From assembly GCF_000775575.1 (NCBI RefSeq), contig NZ_JRGN01000238.1:1-42213 (forward strand): a DNA stretch of 42,213 bases, written 5' to 3'. The translations under genes were made by a program, and so were the position numbers. Positions 16,082 to 24,096 of the stretch are shown here, one piece after another. Positions within the stretch are counted from its first letter, which is position 1; every line of letters begins with the position of its first letter. This DNA is from Planococcus sp. CAU13 (GTDB lineage: Bacteria; Bacillota; Bacilli; Bacillales_A; Planococcaceae). The notes below the pieces were generated by a model. It was not told the origin of the DNA. It was given only the letters and a program-made list of their open reading frames with translations, and searched no databases.

Positions 16082-16383
16082 TCAGCGACCACCTCATATT
16101 GCCGGACAGTGGGTATGATGCCGGCGAGCTCCTGATCCGGGTAATTCTTCTCCATATCATGGATTTCCTTAAACTCCTGGCTTCTTGCCCAGGCCAGATA
16201 CGCTTCTTTAGACTCCCATTCCATATGGACTGTCAGCTCATTTTTCTTTTTTGTGTTCTGGATCAGTTTAAATGAAAGAAAACCTTCATTGTTGTCAACC
16301 CGCCTGGAGCGATTACGGTAGATGCCGATCACTTCATCCGTTTTCTCCGGTGAAACGAGTACCGTAGAGGTCACTATATACAT
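16078..16383 (-). CDS. ABM-family monooxygenase, IsdG/HmoA-like
   Basis: A 101-residue ferredoxin-like alpha/beta barrel protein of the antibiotic biosynthesis monooxygenase family. WESKEAYLAWARSQEFKEIH holds Trp65 and His75, ten residues apart as in the heme-degrading enzymes IsdG and HmoA, where the His binds heme iron and the Trp is catalytic. The third residue, an N-terminal Asn (Asn7 in IsdG), appears to be Thr7 here, so heme cleavage activity is uncertain. ATG start with GGAGG about 10 nt upstream. First gene of the four-gene operon with the His-rich, B12-binding and STAS genes. A heme- or tetrapyrrole-related role would fit a B12-sensing operon, but that is inference. Confidence 0.75.
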   Translation of the reverse strand: MYIVTSTVLVSPEKTDEVIGIYRNRSRRVDNNEGFLSFKLIQNTKKKNELTVHMEWESKEAYLAWARSQEFKEIHDMEKNYPDQELAGIIPTVRQYEVVAE

Positions 16384-16483
16384 TTCCTGGACACCTCCGC
16401 TTTAAATTCGATTAGACAAGTATAACATTACGGAAAGCGAATTAAAAGTTCACTCTATTCTGCCGCTTGAATCCATTAAAAAA

Positions 16484-16501
16484 CCCCTGCGTGGGCAGGG
16501 G
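16484..16501 (-). terminator. Terminator of the 109-residue hypothetical gene
   Basis: A 7-bp stem CCCCTGC / GCAGGGG with a GTGG loop, followed on the minus strand by TTTTTT. Confidence 0.8.
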
Positions 16502-16508
16502 CTCCGCT

Positions 16509-16838
16509 TTACAGATGGAAAGAGTCGTCGTAAATCGGTTTTATATGGAGATCGTAATGCTCTTTCACATCATCAATCAAATAGATGCTGCCATCAGAAT
16601 CCGGCTTCTCCAATTCTTCGTGATGCCGTACGACCTGGTCGGCAAAATACTTGCCGCAGGCGATTTCATTGGGGTAAATCTCCCGCGCCTTTGCAACGAA
16701 CTCTTCGTTGATCATCTGTTTGAACGCATAAAAAAGTGCAGCGTTGATGATTGTCAGAGACTTGCCGGACACATTGGAAACGAAATAATAATTGCCGTAC
16801 CTGTCTTTCAGCAAATCCCGTCCAGCCTTAATATCCAT
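16509..16838 (-). CDS. Hypothetical protein, 109 aa
   Basis: A soluble alpha/beta protein that I do not recognise. It starts MDIKAGRDLLKDRYGNYYF and has two Cys- or His-containing stretches (NEIACGKYFADQVVRHHEE and DVKEHYDLHIKP), but no known motif. ATG start with AAGGAGGAG about 6 nt upstream. It is monocistronic with its own terminator and a sigma-B-like promoter 29 bp before the start, so a stress-related role is likely. Confidence 0.65.
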   Translation of the reverse strand: MDIKAGRDLLKDRYGNYYFVSNVSGKSLTIINAALFYAFKQMINEEFVAKAREIYPNEIACGKYFADQVVRHHEELEKPDSDGSIYLIDDVKEHYDLHIKPIYDDSFHL

Positions 16839-16866
16839 GGAAATCTCCTCCTTGTTTATTCATGCT

Positions 16867-16892
16867 ATACCCCCGGTTGCCGTTCAAAAAAC
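16867..16892 (-). promoter_or_regulatory. Sigma-B-like promoter for the 109-residue hypothetical gene
   Basis: Minus strand GTTTTT (16887-16892), 14 bp, GGGTAT (16867-16872): 10 of 12 consensus positions. Leader of about 22 nt. Confidence 0.55.
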
Positions 16893-16895
16893 GCT

Positions 16896-17576
16896 TCAGC
16901 CTTTCATATACCCGATCGACACTTTCAGATTGGCATTGCGCTCCCGGATTTCATTGAGCAGGTCGCGGTCATTCGTCCCTTTTTTCGAACGGATCGCAAA
17001 CGTATATTGAATCATCGTTCCAAGGTTCGTCGTTTCGACCTGGCGCAATTTATAATCTTCCGTCTTAGCGGCCAGTATATCATCAAACAGATTTTCATGA
17101 TTCAGGTTTTCCGGGACGGTCACTTTTAAAATCTGCGTATCCTTGCCTTCCCCGTAATTGTATTTGAACAGCAGATAGAAAACCGTACACGCGAATAGAG
17201 TCAAAAGAATCGCCAGCTGGAACTGGAACAGTCCGGCAGTCATTCCGACACAGAGGCCAAAGAAAATATAAGCGATATCTTTCGAGTTTGTCACCGCACT
17301 TCGGAAGCGGATTAACGAGAATACGGCGAATAACCCAAAAGCGACACCGGCATTGCCGCTGACGACATTCATGACAACAGACACAACCACACTCATCATG
17401 ACAATCGTATGGACAAAATCCTGTGAATAGCTTTCACCTGTAAATGTCCACTGGTACACCTGGGTGATGATAAGGCTGAGAATAAGCGCAATTGCCATAC
17501 CCAGGACACTCATCAAAATCGTCGCCTCTCCTGTTGCTGCGTCTACTGCAAATAAATCATTGATCATTTGCATCAT
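16896..17576 (-). CDS. DUF4956 membrane protein
   Basis: A 226-residue protein with about four transmembrane segments in residues 18-160 and a soluble C-terminal alpha/beta domain (about 160-226, ILKVTVPENLNHENLFDDIL onward). The segment FGLFAVFSLIRFRSAVTNSKDIAYIFFGL is the family hallmark. DUF4956 proteins are usually encoded next to VTC-type polyphosphate polymerase-like proteins, exactly as here (10 bp after that gene). They are thought to form a membrane complex together; the reaction in bacteria is not settled. ATG start with AAGGAGGAAT close upstream. Confidence 0.85.
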   Translation of the reverse strand: MMQMINDLFAVDAATGEATILMSVLGMAIALILSLIITQVYQWTFTGESYSQDFVHTIVMMSVVVSVVMNVVSGNAGVAFGLFAVFSLIRFRSAVTNSKDIAYIFFGLCVGMTAGLFQFQLAILLTLFACTVFYLLFKYNYGEGKDTQILKVTVPENLNHENLFDDILAAKTEDYKLRQVETTNLGTMIQYTFAIRSKKGTNDRDLLNEIRERNANLKVSIGYMKG

Positions 17577-17586
17577 TTATTCCTCC

Positions 17587-18339
17587 TTAAATTTCGGCAG
17601 TTTCTTTTTCTGCTGCACCTAAAATAAGTTCCTCAGCCAGCATTTCCGTACTTGCACAAAATTTTGAAGCACTCCGCTGCTCACATTCTAGCTTTTGCAG
17701 AATTCTTGCCAGCCACAACGGCACACTGTGGTCGACTTTGACTTCCAGCACCACCAGATCAGCATCCATAAAAAAATCACCATGTGAACCTTTCGCAAGA
17801 TCCAGTTCATCTTTTCTGCAGCGCAAATTAAAATCGAATGTCATCCGAAGATTGGCATCGTCCTGCCCATGGAGCGCGTGCCGGTCATAGCTGACGACCA
17901 TTTCCGGCGCTAACCCGTAAAGATTCCGAAAATAATCTATTTCCTTCAGCACCTGCAGATTGGAGACCCGGTAACCGGAAAGATTTCCTCCGGCGTCGGC
18001 CATCAGATAGCGGTTCGCTTCTTCGAGCTCCATTGTCAGCCGGCGTTTATGCACCACTTTATCGTGCTTCTGCTTAATCTCAAAAAAGGATTTCATGGCA
18101 GATTCGATTTCGCCATACACCCTCAGCCGCAATTTCTGCCGGTATTTCACCTTGTTTTTCGTTTCAAAATAAATTGTTTTATCCAGCGTGTCAAAATACA
18201 GGCTGCTGACTGTATAACGGCCATTTACCCCGTTTTTGTCGTTCCGCATATAAGGAGCCAGTTCACGGACGAGCTCATGGTATTGTGAGCGTTTGATCAA
18301 ATACTTCTGTTCTTTTCTGCTGAAAATTTCAATTGCCAT
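17587..18339 (-). CDS. Polyphosphate polymerase-like protein (VTC domain)
   Basis: A 250-residue soluble protein with the VTC/CYTH triphosphate-tunnel fold. Charged beta-strand pairs typical of the tunnel are visible: SRKEQKYLI at 6-14, KYRQKLRLRVYG, FFEIKQKHDKVVHKRR, VSYDRHALHG, RMTFDFNLRCR and VVLEVKVDHSVPLWL. In yeast this domain makes polyphosphate from ATP at a membrane. The start is ATG 18339, 9 nt after AAGGAG; the ATG at 18348 directly follows the site and is too close. It pairs with the DUF4956 gene. The CotH-like kinase often found in such clusters is absent from this window. It may make polyphosphate or act on another triphosphate. Confidence 0.85.
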   Translation of the reverse strand: MAIEIFSRKEQKYLIKRSQYHELVRELAPYMRNDKNGVNGRYTVSSLYFDTLDKTIYFETKNKVKYRQKLRLRVYGEIESAMKSFFEIKQKHDKVVHKRRLTMELEEANRYLMADAGGNLSGYRVSNLQVLKEIDYFRNLYGLAPEMVVSYDRHALHGQDDANLRMTFDFNLRCRKDELDLAKGSHGDFFMDADLVVLEVKVDHSVPLWLARILQKLECEQRSASKFCASTEMLAEELILGAAEKETAEI

Positions 18340-18488
18340 TGCTGACATCTCCTTTTCGTTTTTGTAATTGCTGTATCTCCACTCTATATCCGCCCTCTGT
18401 GAAAGGGCTGAGAACCATATTAGAATATGATGAGAAAATAATTCGGTAATTTCATACAATAAACATTAATAATTTTCAGCCATATAAA

Positions 18489-18517
18489 AACAGCAACTCA
18501 TGGAAAGAGTTGCTGTT
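18489..18517. terminator. Bidirectional intrinsic terminator
   Basis: An 11-bp stem AACAGCAACTC / GAGTTGCTGTT with a 7-nt loop, flanked by A and T runs. It terminates the YeiH gene on the minus strand. Confidence 0.85.
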
Positions 18518-18537
18518 AAAAAAATTTTATTGGACCA

Positions 18538-19689
18538 TCATACCGCGACAAAATCCCCAAATAGCGCAATCAGCACCAAACTGACCGAACCGACGGCCAG
18601 CGCTGCGATCAATCCTATATAGAAGGGCGTGATGCCCATCCCTTTAAAAGCGCGGAGGTTCGTCGACAAACCGACGCCCGCCATGGCGAGCCCGAGCATA
18701 TAGGTGGAACCGAATGTACTCCAGAAACTGTGGAATTGCTGCCAGGCTTCGGGTGTAAGCATATCGAACGCCTGCCCACCCGACTCTGCTGTTGCATCTC
18801 CGATGGAACGCAGCACCGACAGCAGCAAAAAGCCAAGAATGAATACCGGAAACAGTTTATACCATCTCGGAAGTTCAGTGCCTGTTTTACCGTTCATTTG
18901 CGCCCGGTTACGGAAAAACAGATACGATACGAACGGAATGACTGCAATAATGAAAACGTTGCGGGTCAATTTTGTTATCGTCGCGACATCGATGGTTTCC
19001 GGGGCGTCAAATAATTGGGCATAGATAAGCGCCGCACCGGTCACCTGTGCTGTATCATGAATGGCTGTGCCGAGGAACAATCCGGCTTTTACAGGATTAT
19101 CTTCAAAAAAGAAATGCGCAAGATACGGATAAAACAGCATGCCGATCAAACCGAAAACGGTGATATTGGCAACCGCATAGGAGATTTCATTTTCCTTCGC
19201 CTTGATGACGGGAGCTGTCGCCATGATGGCGGTCACTCCGCAAATGCCGGTGCCGGTGGCGATCAAAGTGCCAAGACGGTTGGACTGTTTCAGTTTCTCA
19301 GTAAAATAAAGGGTCACGATCAAACCGGTCGAAATGCAAGCGATAATCAGCGGCAGACCCCAGGCTCCCAGTTTCAGCGCTTCGCTTATGCTCAGGCGCA
19401 GTCCAAGCAGAATGATTCCAGTACGCAGCGCATATTTCACGGCAAAATCGATGCCGGCATCAAAAACTGCCGGAATCGCCAATCCATTTCGAATCAGGAT
19501 GCCCAGCAGGATTGCCGTGAAAATACCGGATACCGGGCTTGCGCTGCCCTCGGGCAGGACGCCGGATGTGACCAGGAGAATGCCGATAAACCGTGCGGCA
19601 TAAATTCCGGCGATCATGACAGCCGCGCTCAATATCAGGCCAGCCAATTTTCCACGGATGCTTTCTTTCGCTTTTTCTTTGTTCACCAT
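18538..19689 (-). CDS. YeiH-family membrane transporter (putative sulfate exporter family)
   Basis: A 383-residue polytopic membrane protein of the UPF0324/YeiH family with about 10 hydrophobic segments. Family motifs include FTAILLGILIRN, LRTGIILLGLRLS, TGTGICGVTAIMATAPVIKAKENEISYAVANI and GTAIHDTAQVTGAALIYA. Relatives are annotated as sulfate or sulfonate exporters with little experimental support. The first 10 residues are charged and cytoplasmic. ATG start with GGGGAGA about 9 nt upstream. Monocistronic, with no regulator gene next to it although LysR-type regulators often accompany this family. Confidence 0.88.
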   Translation of the reverse strand: MVNKEKAKESIRGKLAGLILSAAVMIAGIYAARFIGILLVTSGVLPEGSASPVSGIFTAILLGILIRNGLAIPAVFDAGIDFAVKYALRTGIILLGLRLSISEALKLGAWGLPLIIACISTGLIVTLYFTEKLKQSNRLGTLIATGTGICGVTAIMATAPVIKAKENEISYAVANITVFGLIGMLFYPYLAHFFFEDNPVKAGLFLGTAIHDTAQVTGAALIYAQLFDAPETIDVATITKLTRNVFIIAVIPFVSYLFFRNRAQMNGKTGTELPRWYKLFPVFILGFLLLSVLRSIGDATAESGGQAFDMLTPEAWQQFHSFWSTFGSTYMLGLAMAGVGLSTNLRAFKGMGITPFYIGLIAALAVGSVSLVLIALFGDFVAV

Positions 19690-19765
19690 TTTATCGTCTC
19701 CCCGTACAAGGCAATACTATATTTTCCATAGTATCATCAAAAGCCTGTTAAAGGGCAGCCGGAAG

Positions 19766-20965
19766 TTATGGGAGCATTTTTCTGATTGCCTGGATGACGC
19801 GCGTCTGGTCTTCATAAGTCATATTCGAACCCGACGGCAGGCACAGGCCATTCTTGAAAAGCTTTTCGCTGACCGCGTTTTTCCTCTCATGCGGATAAAA
19901 CCTGGCCGCTTCGAATAGTTTTTGGGTATGCAGCGGTTTCCAGACGTAACGGGCTTCTATATTTTCCGCCTCCAACGCACGCTTCAATCGATGCGGTGTC
20001 ACGCGTGTATGGGCTGGATCCAAAAGCATTACCGTCAGCCAGCGGTTGGAAAAGCTTTCTTCAGGTTCGGGCTGAAAACTGACTGCCGGCAGATCGCCCA
20101 GTTCTTTTTCATAGCGTTCATAAACCGCCCGCCTGGCTGCCACCCGTTCATCGATGGCTTCCAGCTGTGCACGGCCAATTCCCGCCAGCACATTGCTCAT
20201 GCGGTAATTATAGCCGACTTCACTGTGTTTATAGAACGGCGCATTGTCTTTTGCCTGAGAGGACAGGAATCTTGCTTTTTGTATTGCATGGGCGCTGTTG
20301 GAAACCAGCATGCCTCCTCCGGATGCTGTGATGATTTTATTGCCGTTAAATGAATAGATGCCGAATTTCCCGATAGAGCCGCTTGCTTTTCCTTTATAGC
20401 GGGAGCCCAGTGATTCTGCGGCGTCTTCGATTACCGGCACTTTGTATTCATTGCAGATAGCCACCAGTTCATCCATTTTTGCACTTTGGCCATACAGGTT
20501 GACGACAATGACTGCTTTTGGAAGCCTGCCTTCAGCCAAGGCGTCATCGAGCGCACGCCGCAGCGCACGGGGCGACATATTCCAGGTATCCTCTTCCGAA
20601 TCGATAAATACCGGCTCGGCACCCAAATACAGGATTGGGTTGGCACTCGCAACGAAAGTCAAAGAAGCACAGAACACTGTATCTCCCTGTTTTACGCCGA
20701 TCAGATCCAACGCCAGATGGATGGCGGCTGTACCTGAACTCAGAGCTGCCGCCGCCTCTACCCCTGTAAAGGCGGCCAGTTCCTTTTCAAACCTGTCCAC
20801 ATTCGGACCCATTGGCGCAATCCAGTTCGAACGAAAAGCTTCTTCTATATATTTCATTTCGTTTCCTGTCATATGCGGAGAAGACAGGAAAATTTTTGTT
20901 TCTTCCTTTACTGGTACCGGAGTCGCGGCAGTATAAGCACTTTCGGCAAACGGCAAAATTTTCAT
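19766..20965 (-). CDS. DegT/DnrJ/EryC1/StrS PLP-dependent sugar aminotransferase (EpsN/PglE-like)
   Basis: A 399-residue fold type I aminotransferase that converts a UDP-4-keto-6-deoxy-hexose to the 4-amino sugar. LSSGTAAIHLAL at 76-87 binds the phosphate, EDAAESLGS at 180-188 contains the Asp that contacts the pyridine ring, and Lys210 in SFNGNKIITASGGGM forms the Schiff base. HTQKLFE and LCLPSGSNMT near the C-terminus are typical of the EpsN/PglE group. ATG start with GAGAGGTGGGGG upstream. It is the last gene of the polysaccharide operon, 18 bp after the CapK-like gene. With the 4,6-dehydratase of the same operon it would make UDP-4-amino-4,6-dideoxy-GlcNAc; the acetyltransferase of that pathway is not in the window. 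Confidence 0.9.
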   Translation of the reverse strand: MKILPFAESAYTAATPVPVKEETKIFLSSPHMTGNEMKYIEEAFRSNWIAPMGPNVDRFEKELAAFTGVEAAAALSSGTAAIHLALDLIGVKQGDTVFCASLTFVASANPILYLGAEPVFIDSEEDTWNMSPRALRRALDDALAEGRLPKAVIVVNLYGQSAKMDELVAICNEYKVPVIEDAAESLGSRYKGKASGSIGKFGIYSFNGNKIITASGGGMLVSNSAHAIQKARFLSSQAKDNAPFYKHSEVGYNYRMSNVLAGIGRAQLEAIDERVAARRAVYERYEKELGDLPAVSFQPEPEESFSNRWLTVMLLDPAHTRVTPHRLKRALEAENIEARYVWKPLHTQKLFEAARFYPHERKNAVSEKLFKNGLCLPSGSNMTYEDQTRVIQAIRKMLP

Positions 20966-20983
20966 CTAAGACCCCCACCTCTC

Positions 20984-22165
20984 TTAAAAGTTTCTGAATA
21001 ACAGGAACTTATTCAAAGTTCCTGGAAATTTTTCGACAGGCTCAGGATAACCATCCACTGAAAAATTTCCCTTGCTGACTGCACTTGGCCGCTGATATGG
21101 CCTGCCAACTATTTTTTCAATGACCGGGTGCACTGAACCACATTCGCAGCTCATTTGCATTTCGGCCAGTTCGACTTTGTTGCCGCTGTCATACCGGATC
21201 AATGGTGTCCCGTAACTATTGAAACTTGTCACAATCATTTTCCCTTCATCAGTGCTTTCGATGATTCCTGAATAGAGATTGTAATGCATTCTCCCCTTCA
21301 CACATTCCATGATGAACGGAGCCGCCGCTGCTGAACTGTAGCGGTCTCTCATCGGGCAATCGAAAGCCTCTTCAATTTCTTTGCGCTGACGGGGAGGAAT
21401 GGATTCGGCTACAGGAAAAATGGCTGCCGGTTTGAATGACAGAATCAGTTTATTGCGGTTGATGTATTTAGCCAGTTCGTAGATTGCAGAAGGCAAACCG
21501 TCGATAAAATCCGGTTTGTATTTTTCCAGATTTTCGATATAGGCTGCGGCATTCTCCTCCGTGCAATAAAAACTGGAGTAAATCCGCTGCCTGACAAAAT
21601 AATTGTCTCTCCAGAATATTTTGATGTTCTGGTTTTCCGGTATGATGCGCTGGGAATTGAAAGAAGCTCTTTTCATCTCGAGATTAATGGCCCCATGCTG
21701 TTTTTTAAAAAAATCCAGGAATGCTTTTTTCTTTTGAACATCCTCTTTTGTATAGAATATTTTCAGCGCATTTCCCTTTTCGGCACTTACTTCAATCTCC
21801 GCAGCCGATTGTTCAGTCACTGTATAAATTTTATGGATGTTTTGTGCCAATGTTTCCTTATCCAATACCGGCAATGTTCTCATATCTTCAATTGTCCTGA
21901 TTTTTTCAATGTCGATCTGTTTGTAGAATTCCATATAGAATGGACTTTTTTCCATAACATAGCGAAGAAGCTGCTGCAGTTCCCGGGCCTGGTAATTCTT
22001 CGCATGGTGCTCATTCAGATACTGCTGTTTCTCCAGTTCGATCAGAAAGGAATAATACAGACTGCCGTAGCGGCTGCGCGTTTTGCGGTAGCCGTTCCAG
22101 CTTGTCAAAGCATTTTGGAAAAAGATGGGCATATTTTCGTATATTTGACTTTGCAGGTTACGCAT
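20984..22165 (-). CDS. CapK/PaaK-like adenylate-forming family protein with an atypical C-terminus
   Basis: A 393-residue protein of the phenylacetate-CoA ligase-like CapK group common in capsule clusters. Recognisable parts are QQLLRYVMEKSPFYMEFY, a LPVLDKETL segment, PDFIDGLPSAIYELAKYI, RDRYSSAAAAPFIMEC and GTPLIRYDSGNKVEL with the Cys-rich MSCECGSVHPVIEKIVGR. After GR the usual C-terminal lid domain is missing; instead about 37 unusual residues follow, encoded by DNA full of inverted repeats. Typical members have roughly 430-460 residues, so the gene looks shortened or altered at its end. The start is ATG 22165, 8 nt after AGGAGG; the ATG at 22171 is too close. CapK-type proteins have no agreed function. 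Confidence 0.75.
   Translation of the reverse strand: MRNLQSQIYENMPIFFQNALTSWNGYRKTRSRYGSLYYSFLIELEKQQYLNEHHAKNYQARELQQLLRYVMEKSPFYMEFYKQIDIEKIRTIEDMRTLPVLDKETLAQNIHKIYTVTEQSAAEIEVSAEKGNALKIFYTKEDVQKKKAFLDFFKKQHGAINLEMKRASFNSQRIIPENQNIKIFWRDNYFVRQRIYSSFYCTEENAAAYIENLEKYKPDFIDGLPSAIYELAKYINRNKLILSFKPAAIFPVAESIPPRQRKEIEEAFDCPMRDRYSSAAAAPFIMECVKGRMHYNLYSGIIESTDEGKMIVTSFNSYGTPLIRYDSGNKVELAEMQMSCECGSVHPVIEKIVGRPYQRPSAVSKGNFSVDGYPEPVEKFPGTLNKFLLFRNF
21002..21070. repeat. Compound inverted repeats at the 3' end of the CapK-like gene
   Basis: Two adjoining palindromes: CAGGAACTT / AAGTTCCTG (21002-21010 and 21016-21024) with a 5-nt loop, and GGAAATTTTTC / GAAAAATTTCC (21024-21034 and 21060-21070) around 25 nt that contain TTCGACAGGCTCAGG. 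The element lies inside the coding region of the atypical C-terminus. Confidence 0.75.
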
Positions 22166-22198
22166 CCGCATTTCCTCCTAGACTGATTTTAAAATGTA

Positions 22199-24061
22199 TC
22201 ATGCAAACTCCTCTTTCGGTTTCCACTGCTTTTCAGGACTTTCAAGCAATTCTTCCGCCGGCTTTTGCTTTCGGTTTGCCAGACTTAACAGTTTCTCCTT
22301 CACTTCTTCTTCCTTCATTTCTGGAAGTCTGTTCAGCACTTCCGACAATTCCATTTCACTGATTGGCGTCGCTTTTCCAATATAGATCTTGGGATATACT
22401 TTTTCGGACTGTATTTCACTGTCATCAAGCAGCTCTTCATAAAGTTTTTCGCCCGGACGCATACCTGTATATTGAATTTTGATTTCATTTTCCTCATAGC
22501 CGGAGAGCCGGATCATGTTTCTCGCCAGCTCCACGATTTTTACCGGTTCGCCCATATCCAGGACAAATACTTCACCGCCTGAAGCCAATAATCCGGCTTG
22601 AATCACGAGCCGTGAAGCTTCGGGAATCGTCATGAAATAGCGGGTCATTTCAGGATCAGTCACGGTCACCGGGCCACCCAGGGCAATCTGTTCCCGGAAT
22701 AAAGGCACGACGCTCCCTCTGGAACCAAGTACGTTGCCGAAACGGACAGCCGCAAAAGTGGTATCGCTTTTCCTCGCAAGATTCTGGACGATCATTTCAG
22801 CAAAACGTTTGGTTGCGCCCATTATATTCGGTGGATTGACCGCTTTGTCGGTTGAAATAAGAACAAAGTTTCCAACTCCTGAAGCATCCGCGGCTTCCGC
22901 AACATTTTTTGTACCCATAATATTATTCTTCACTGCTTCAAACGGATTGGCCTCCATCAACGGTACGTGTTTATGGGCTGCGGCATGATAGATGACGTCC
23001 GGCTTATATTGTTCGATAATGGCAAAGATCCGTTCACGGTCCTGGACGTCTGCTATGATCGGCGTTATTTTTATGTTCTTATGAAGCTTCGCGCGCAGCT
23101 CCCTGTCTATATTGTAAATCGAGTTTTCACCATGCCCGAGCAGCAGGATGGCTGCCGGCTTGAAATTCCCGATTTGCCTGCAGATTTCAGAACCGATGGA
23201 TCCTCCCGCGCCAGTGACCATGATCGTCTTGCCTTTCAGTTTCTCTTTAATCGCATCCATATCCAGTTTTACTTCTTCCCTGCCCAGAATGTCTTCAATT
23301 TTTACGTCCCGTATGTCATTGACTGTGACTTTTCCGAGCATCAGATCTTCTATCCGGGGGATAGTCTGAGTTTTAACACCCGAACTGATGCAGAGTTTAG
23401 TCAGTTCAGCCATTTCTTTTCTTGACATGGACGGGATCGCTATGACAATCTGATCGATATTATAAGGGTTCACCACTTCCGGTATATCTTTCAGCCGTCC
23501 CACAACCGGCAGCCCGTATACTTCCAGTCCCCATTTTTTAGGATCGTCATCAACAAACACCACCGGGTCTCTTCCCCATTCAGGGTTCTGCTGCATCTGG
23601 CGTACAATCATCCGCCCCGCCTGTCCCGCTCCGACTACCAAAGTGCGGCTCTTATCGGATGTTTTCCGGTTCATCGTCCAGTCATTGTACAGTCGAAGTG
23701 AAATCCTTGAAGCACCAAGCAACAGGATCAGCAGCATCCACGTCAGCATGAGTGTGCGTGTATAAAGCTGCCCCGAATACATGAACTGCATCACCATTGT
23801 GACAAACAAAGTCAGCGTAATCGCTTTAACCAGTGATTTCAGCTCTTCAATGGAGGCATATATCCACATTTTCTTGTAGAGTCCATAATGCCAGGCGAAA
23901 GAATGGTAACCGATGAAGAGCGTGGTCATGCTGATCAGCAGTATTTCATCGATAAAGACATTCTCATACGGATACAGGAAAAGAAAACAGAGAAATATGG
24001 ATGAAAGAAGAATCAGTGAATCGAATGTGAATAATAAAATGTATCTTTTTTTAATACCCAT
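22199..24061 (-). CDS. Membrane-bound nucleotide-sugar 4,6-dehydratase (CapD/EpsC/PglF-like)
   Basis: A 620-residue protein. Four transmembrane segments cover residues 8-125. A first Rossmann domain has VVGAGQAG at 142-149, and a second, catalytic SDR domain has TGAGGSIG at 283-290. Catalytic elements are STDK at 403-406 and Met414-x3-Lys418, where Met replaces the usual Tyr, as in PglF-type dehydratases. PEMTRYFMTIPEA and GMRPGEKLYEELL complete the family pattern. It should convert UDP-GlcNAc to UDP-4-keto-6-deoxy-GlcNAc, the substrate of the downstream aminotransferase. The start is ATG 24061 with GAGGTAG 8 nt upstream; a GTG at 24067 is less well placed. Confidence 0.92.
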   Translation of the reverse strand: MGIKKRYILLFTFDSLILLSSIFLCFLFLYPYENVFIDEILLISMTTLFIGYHSFAWHYGLYKKMWIYASIEELKSLVKAITLTLFVTMVMQFMYSGQLYTRTLMLTWMLLILLLGASRISLRLYNDWTMNRKTSDKSRTLVVGAGQAGRMIVRQMQQNPEWGRDPVVFVDDDPKKWGLEVYGLPVVGRLKDIPEVVNPYNIDQIVIAIPSMSRKEMAELTKLCISSGVKTQTIPRIEDLMLGKVTVNDIRDVKIEDILGREEVKLDMDAIKEKLKGKTIMVTGAGGSIGSEICRQIGNFKPAAILLLGHGENSIYNIDRELRAKLHKNIKITPIIADVQDRERIFAIIEQYKPDVIYHAAAHKHVPLMEANPFEAVKNNIMGTKNVAEAADASGVGNFVLISTDKAVNPPNIMGATKRFAEMIVQNLARKSDTTFAAVRFGNVLGSRGSVVPLFREQIALGGPVTVTDPEMTRYFMTIPEASRLVIQAGLLASGGEVFVLDMGEPVKIVELARNMIRLSGYEENEIKIQYTGMRPGEKLYEELLDDSEIQSEKVYPKIYIGKATPISEMELSEVLNRLPEMKEEEVKEKLLSLANRKQKPAEELLESPEKQWKPKEEFA

Positions 24062-24096
24062 TATCACTACCTCGTCTCATCTTCCATTTTCAGAAT

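Noticed and set aside
20984-21120. Frameshift at the end of the CapK-like gene
   Set aside because: I read the +1 alternative frame after IVGR and found no lid-domain sequence before a stop, so a simple frameshift does not explain the atypical end.
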